Shown in pieces: positions 4,910 to 6,484 of a stretch of 6,484 nt of DNA. Made by a program: the position numbers and the translations under genes. The stretch's first letter is position 1, and each line of letters starts with the position of its first letter. The notes below the pieces were generated by a model. That model saw only the letters and a program-made list of their open reading frames with translations. It was not told the origin of the DNA and made no database searches. This DNA comes from Verrucomicrobiales bacterium (GTDB lineage: Bacteria; Verrucomicrobiota; Verrucomicrobiia; Methylacidiphilales; JAAUTS01), in contig JAITHY010000206.1 in NCBI GenBank assembly GCA_031279715.1, positions 1-6,484 of the forward strand. The letters run 5' to 3'.

Positions 4910-6328
4910 ATGAAAAATCTGCGACTCATGGTCAGCGTCTGTTTGGTCACCGTCAGCGCGGCATTCGCCGCCGACCCGAACGCGCCGGTTAATCCGGCCC
5001 AATACCAGGCCCCCGTCAAAATCGCGTGCGTTGGCGACAGCATCACCGCCGGCGTCGGTTCCAAGGCGATGGATGTTCATTCTTATCCCGCGCGATTGCA
5101 GCGGATGCTCGACGAAAAGGTTTGGCAGGTGCGCAACTTCGGCGTCAGCGGCGCGACCCTGCTCAACAATGGTGACAGTCCGTACCAGCGGAAAGGGCAG
5201 TTCAAGTCCGCCTTGGAATGGCGGCCGGACGTGGTCATTATCGCCCTTGGCACCAATGACACCAAGCCGCAGAATTGGAAATTCAAGGACGAATTTATCG
5301 CCGACTACAAAGAGTTGATTAACCACTACCGCAACGCCAACGCTGACGCTCGGATTTTTATCTGCCGTCCGTTCTGGGTGGCGGGGCAGGGGAATTTCGG
5401 CATTAACGAGGCGGGCGTGCTGGAGGAAATTCCGATGCTGGACATTGTCGCCAAAGATGAGCAGGTCGGGCTGATTGATTTGCACGAAGTGTTGAAAGAC
5501 AAGCCGGAGACACTCGCTGACCGTGTGCATCCGAATGACGACGGTTACGCGCTGATTGTGGCGAAGGTGTACGAGACGCTGATGGGCAGGCCGTTTACGG
5601 GGCAAATGGCGCCGGCGCGGTGGGGCGGTTTTGCGCGCGAGGATTTTGTGGTCGCTGACCGTGGCGCATTGATTGTAAAACCGGAGTCACCGGCAGCGGG
5701 CAATCCGTGGATTTGGCGAACGGAATTTTTCGGACATGAACCGCAGGCGGACCTCGCGCTGCTGAAGAAAGGCTGGCACGTTGCGTATGTCAATGTCAAC
5801 GGGATGTATGGCTCGCCGGCGGCGCTGGATGTGATGGACGCGTTTTTCAAGCGGGCGACGGATGATTATAAATTGTCAGACAAGGTGGTGTTGGAAGGCT
5901 TCAGCCGCGGCGGACTCTTCGCGTTCAACTGGGCGGCGCGGCATCCCGGCAACGTGCGCTCAATTTACGTGGACGCGCCAGTGTTGGATTTCAAAAGCTG
6001 GCCGGGTGGCAAGGGCCGGGGCAAAGGCTCGCCAAACGACTGGAAAAACTTGCTGGCCAATTACAAACTGACCGAGGAGCAGGCCTTGAAATATAAACTC
6101 AATCCCGTGGATCACCTCAAACCACTGGCCGACGCGCGCATTCCCATCCTCAGCGTCATCGGCGACGCTGACGAGGATGTGCCGCCGGACGAGAACACAC
6201 TGCTGATGGAAACGCGCTACAAGGAACTCGGCGGCGAAGTGAAGGTTATTAGCAAACCCGGAGTCGCGCATCATCCGCACAGCCTGAAAGACCCGGCGCC
6301 AATCGTGGATTTTATTTTATCGAATTAA
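4910..6328 (+). CDS. Exported two-domain esterase: SGNH/GDSL hydrolase fused to an alpha/beta hydrolase
   Basis: This 472-residue protein begins with a signal peptide, MKNLRLMVSVCLVTVSAAFA, cut near residue 20. The N-terminal half (about 36-230) is an SGNH hydrolase: GDSI with Ser44 (block I), NFGVSGAT (77-83, block II), LGTND with Asn116 (block III), and DRVHPND with Asp204 and His207 (block V). The C-terminal half (about 235-472) is an alpha/beta hydrolase with a nucleophile elbow GFSRGG (330-335, Ser332), an acid in GDADEDV (419-425), and a C-terminal histidine in GVAHHPH (451-457). Both catalytic sets look complete, so two ester-cleaving sites are expected on one exported chain. The ATG at 4910 was preferred over an in-frame TTG at 4871 because it starts the signal peptide and lies just after the previous gene. 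Co-transcription with the SASA esterase is very likely. The substrate is probably an acylated glycan, but this is inferred. Confidence 0.85.
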   Translation: MKNLRLMVSVCLVTVSAAFAADPNAPVNPAQYQAPVKIACVGDSITAGVGSKAMDVHSYPARLQRMLDEKVWQVRNFGVSGATLLNNGDSPYQRKGQFKSALEWRPDVVIIALGTNDTKPQNWKFKDEFIADYKELINHYRNANADARIFICRPFWVAGQGNFGINEAGVLEEIPMLDIVAKDEQVGLIDLHEVLKDKPETLADRVHPNDDGYALIVAKVYETLMGRPFTGQMAPARWGGFAREDFVVADRGALIVKPESPAAGNPWIWRTEFFGHEPQADLALLKKGWHVAYVNVNGMYGSPAALDVMDAFFKRATDDYKLSDKVVLEGFSRGGLFAFNWAARHPGNVRSIYVDAPVLDFKSWPGGKGRGKGSPNDWKNLLANYKLTEEQALKYKLNPVDHLKPLADARIPILSVIGDADEDVPPDENTLLMETRYKELGGEVKVISKPGVAHHPHSLKDPAPIVDFILSN

Positions 6329-6340
6329 GATTTTTGTTGC

Positions 6341-6368
6341 TTGACAAGCAATAATGGGTTGCTAAAAA
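6341..6368 (+). promoter_or_regulatory. Possible promoter after the esterase operon
   Basis: TTGACA (6341-6346) is followed after 16 bases by TAAAAA (6363-6368, four of six -10 bases). A transcript would begin close to the ATG at 6375. The TTGACA lies within a small inverted repeat, TTGCTTG-A-CAAGCAA (6337-6351), so its match could be incidental to that structure. Confidence 0.25.
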
Positions 6369-6374
6369 AGCCTC

Positions 6375-6484
6375 ATGCTCAGCGAAATAACGCGGCTAAC
6401 ATTCGGCGCAGCCTCGGCGCAGCCTCGGCGCAGCCTCGGCGCAGCCTCGGCGCAGCCTCGGCGCAGCCTCGGCGCAGCCTCGGC
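6375..6484 (+). CDS. Possible start of a repeat-containing open frame, cut by the window edge
   Basis: ATG at 6375 opens a frame that reads MLSEITRLTF and then 11-residue units GAASAQPRRSL through the tandem array to the edge. The 11-bp unit has no stop codon in any of the six frames, so the openness is weak evidence. No Shine-Dalgarno site is present. In favour are a possible promoter 7 bases upstream and a short non-repetitive lead-in. It may equally be intergenic DNA. Confidence 0.2.
   Translation, partial: MLSEITRLTFGAASAQPRRSLGAASAQPRRSLGAAS
6404..6484. repeat. Perfect 11-bp tandem repeat array, unit CGGCGCAGCCT, at least 7 copies
   Basis: Identical units begin at 6404, 6415, 6426, 6437, 6448, 6459 and 6470, and an eighth starts at 6481 before the window ends, so the true length is unknown. 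The period equals about one helical turn and is not a multiple of three. Each unit contains the small dyad GGC-GCA-GCC. Exact identity between copies suggests recent expansion by slippage, so the copy number probably varies between strains. Confidence 0.95.

Larger units (their letters stand above)
242..6172. repeat. Dispersed heptamer CGCTGAC / GTCAGCG, 36 copies
   Basis: Counted by hand. GTCAGCG starts at 242, 248, 293, 908, 1166, 1267, 1273, 2212, 2518, 2584, 3313, 3481, 3788, 4113, 4931, 4952 and 5144. CGCTGAC starts at 748, 997, 1345, 1714, 1936, 2367, 2531, 2658, 3159, 3551, 3673, 3740, 4085, 4434, 4523, 5341, 5515, 5653 and 6166. Base composition predicts one or two in total. Read as CGCTGAC, the next base is G in 22 copies, C in 7, A in 7 and T in none; nine copies extend to CGCTGACGGT. 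Copies lie in all five complete genes and in two intergenic gaps. None lies in 1-241 or after 6172. Confidence 0.85.

Noticed and set aside
4793..5605. Minus-strand open frame of 270 codons opposite the esterases
   Set aside because: It is antisense to conserved SASA and SGNH motifs and shows no motif of its own.
6337..6351. Terminator of the esterase operon
   Set aside because: The inverted repeat TTGCTTG-A-CAAGCAA is A+T-rich and no T-tract follows it on either strand.
6404..6484. CRISPR array
   Set aside because: The 11-bp units are contiguous and have no spacers.

Overview
The window is G+C-rich (about 60% by eye), bacterial and densely coded, with every recognisable gene on the + strand. 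The gene set suggests a member of the Verrucomicrobiota or the wider PVC group: secreted SASA and SGNH esterases, a fused CysN-CysC, and LarC with DUF3842. That placement is an inference; no rRNA or other phylogenetic marker is present.

Layout. Positions 1-214 are the C-terminal end of an MsbA-like ABC exporter. A 189-bp gap (215-403) follows. It holds three copies of a dispersed 7-mer, a likely intrinsic terminator for the exporter, and a TTGACA-type promoter whose T-tract merges with that terminator. It ends in a 20-bp inverted repeat lying against the next start codon. Positions 404-2347 encode a fused CysN-CysC (sulfate activation, APS to PAPS). Positions 2401-3594 encode LarC, the nickel insertase of the nickel-pincer nucleotide cofactor. 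It overlaps by 4 bp with a DUF3842 gene (3591-4013). A second promoter-like sequence (4014-4042) precedes a pair of exported esterase genes: a SASA-family esterase (4051-4905) and, 4 nt later, a two-domain SGNH plus alpha/beta hydrolase (4910-6328). The last 81 bases are a perfect 11-bp tandem array that runs off the window.

How the genes may work together. The cysNC-larC-DUF3842 block combines sulfur activation with maturation of a sulfur-containing nickel cofactor. The LarC/DUF3842 link is well supported by the ATGA overlap; the cysNC link is only by proximity. The esterase pair looks like an export module that removes ester groups from an extracellular or periplasmic glycan.

The strongest unexplained signal is at DNA level. 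The heptamer CGCTGAC (or its complement GTCAGCG) occurs 36 times in 6.5 kb, against one or two expected by base composition. It is nearly balanced between strands (19/17), is found in coding and non-coding DNA and in several codon phases, and is never followed by T. It resembles a genome-wide iterated signal such as an uptake sequence, a HIP1-like element or a protein-binding site. I know of no described motif with this sequence.
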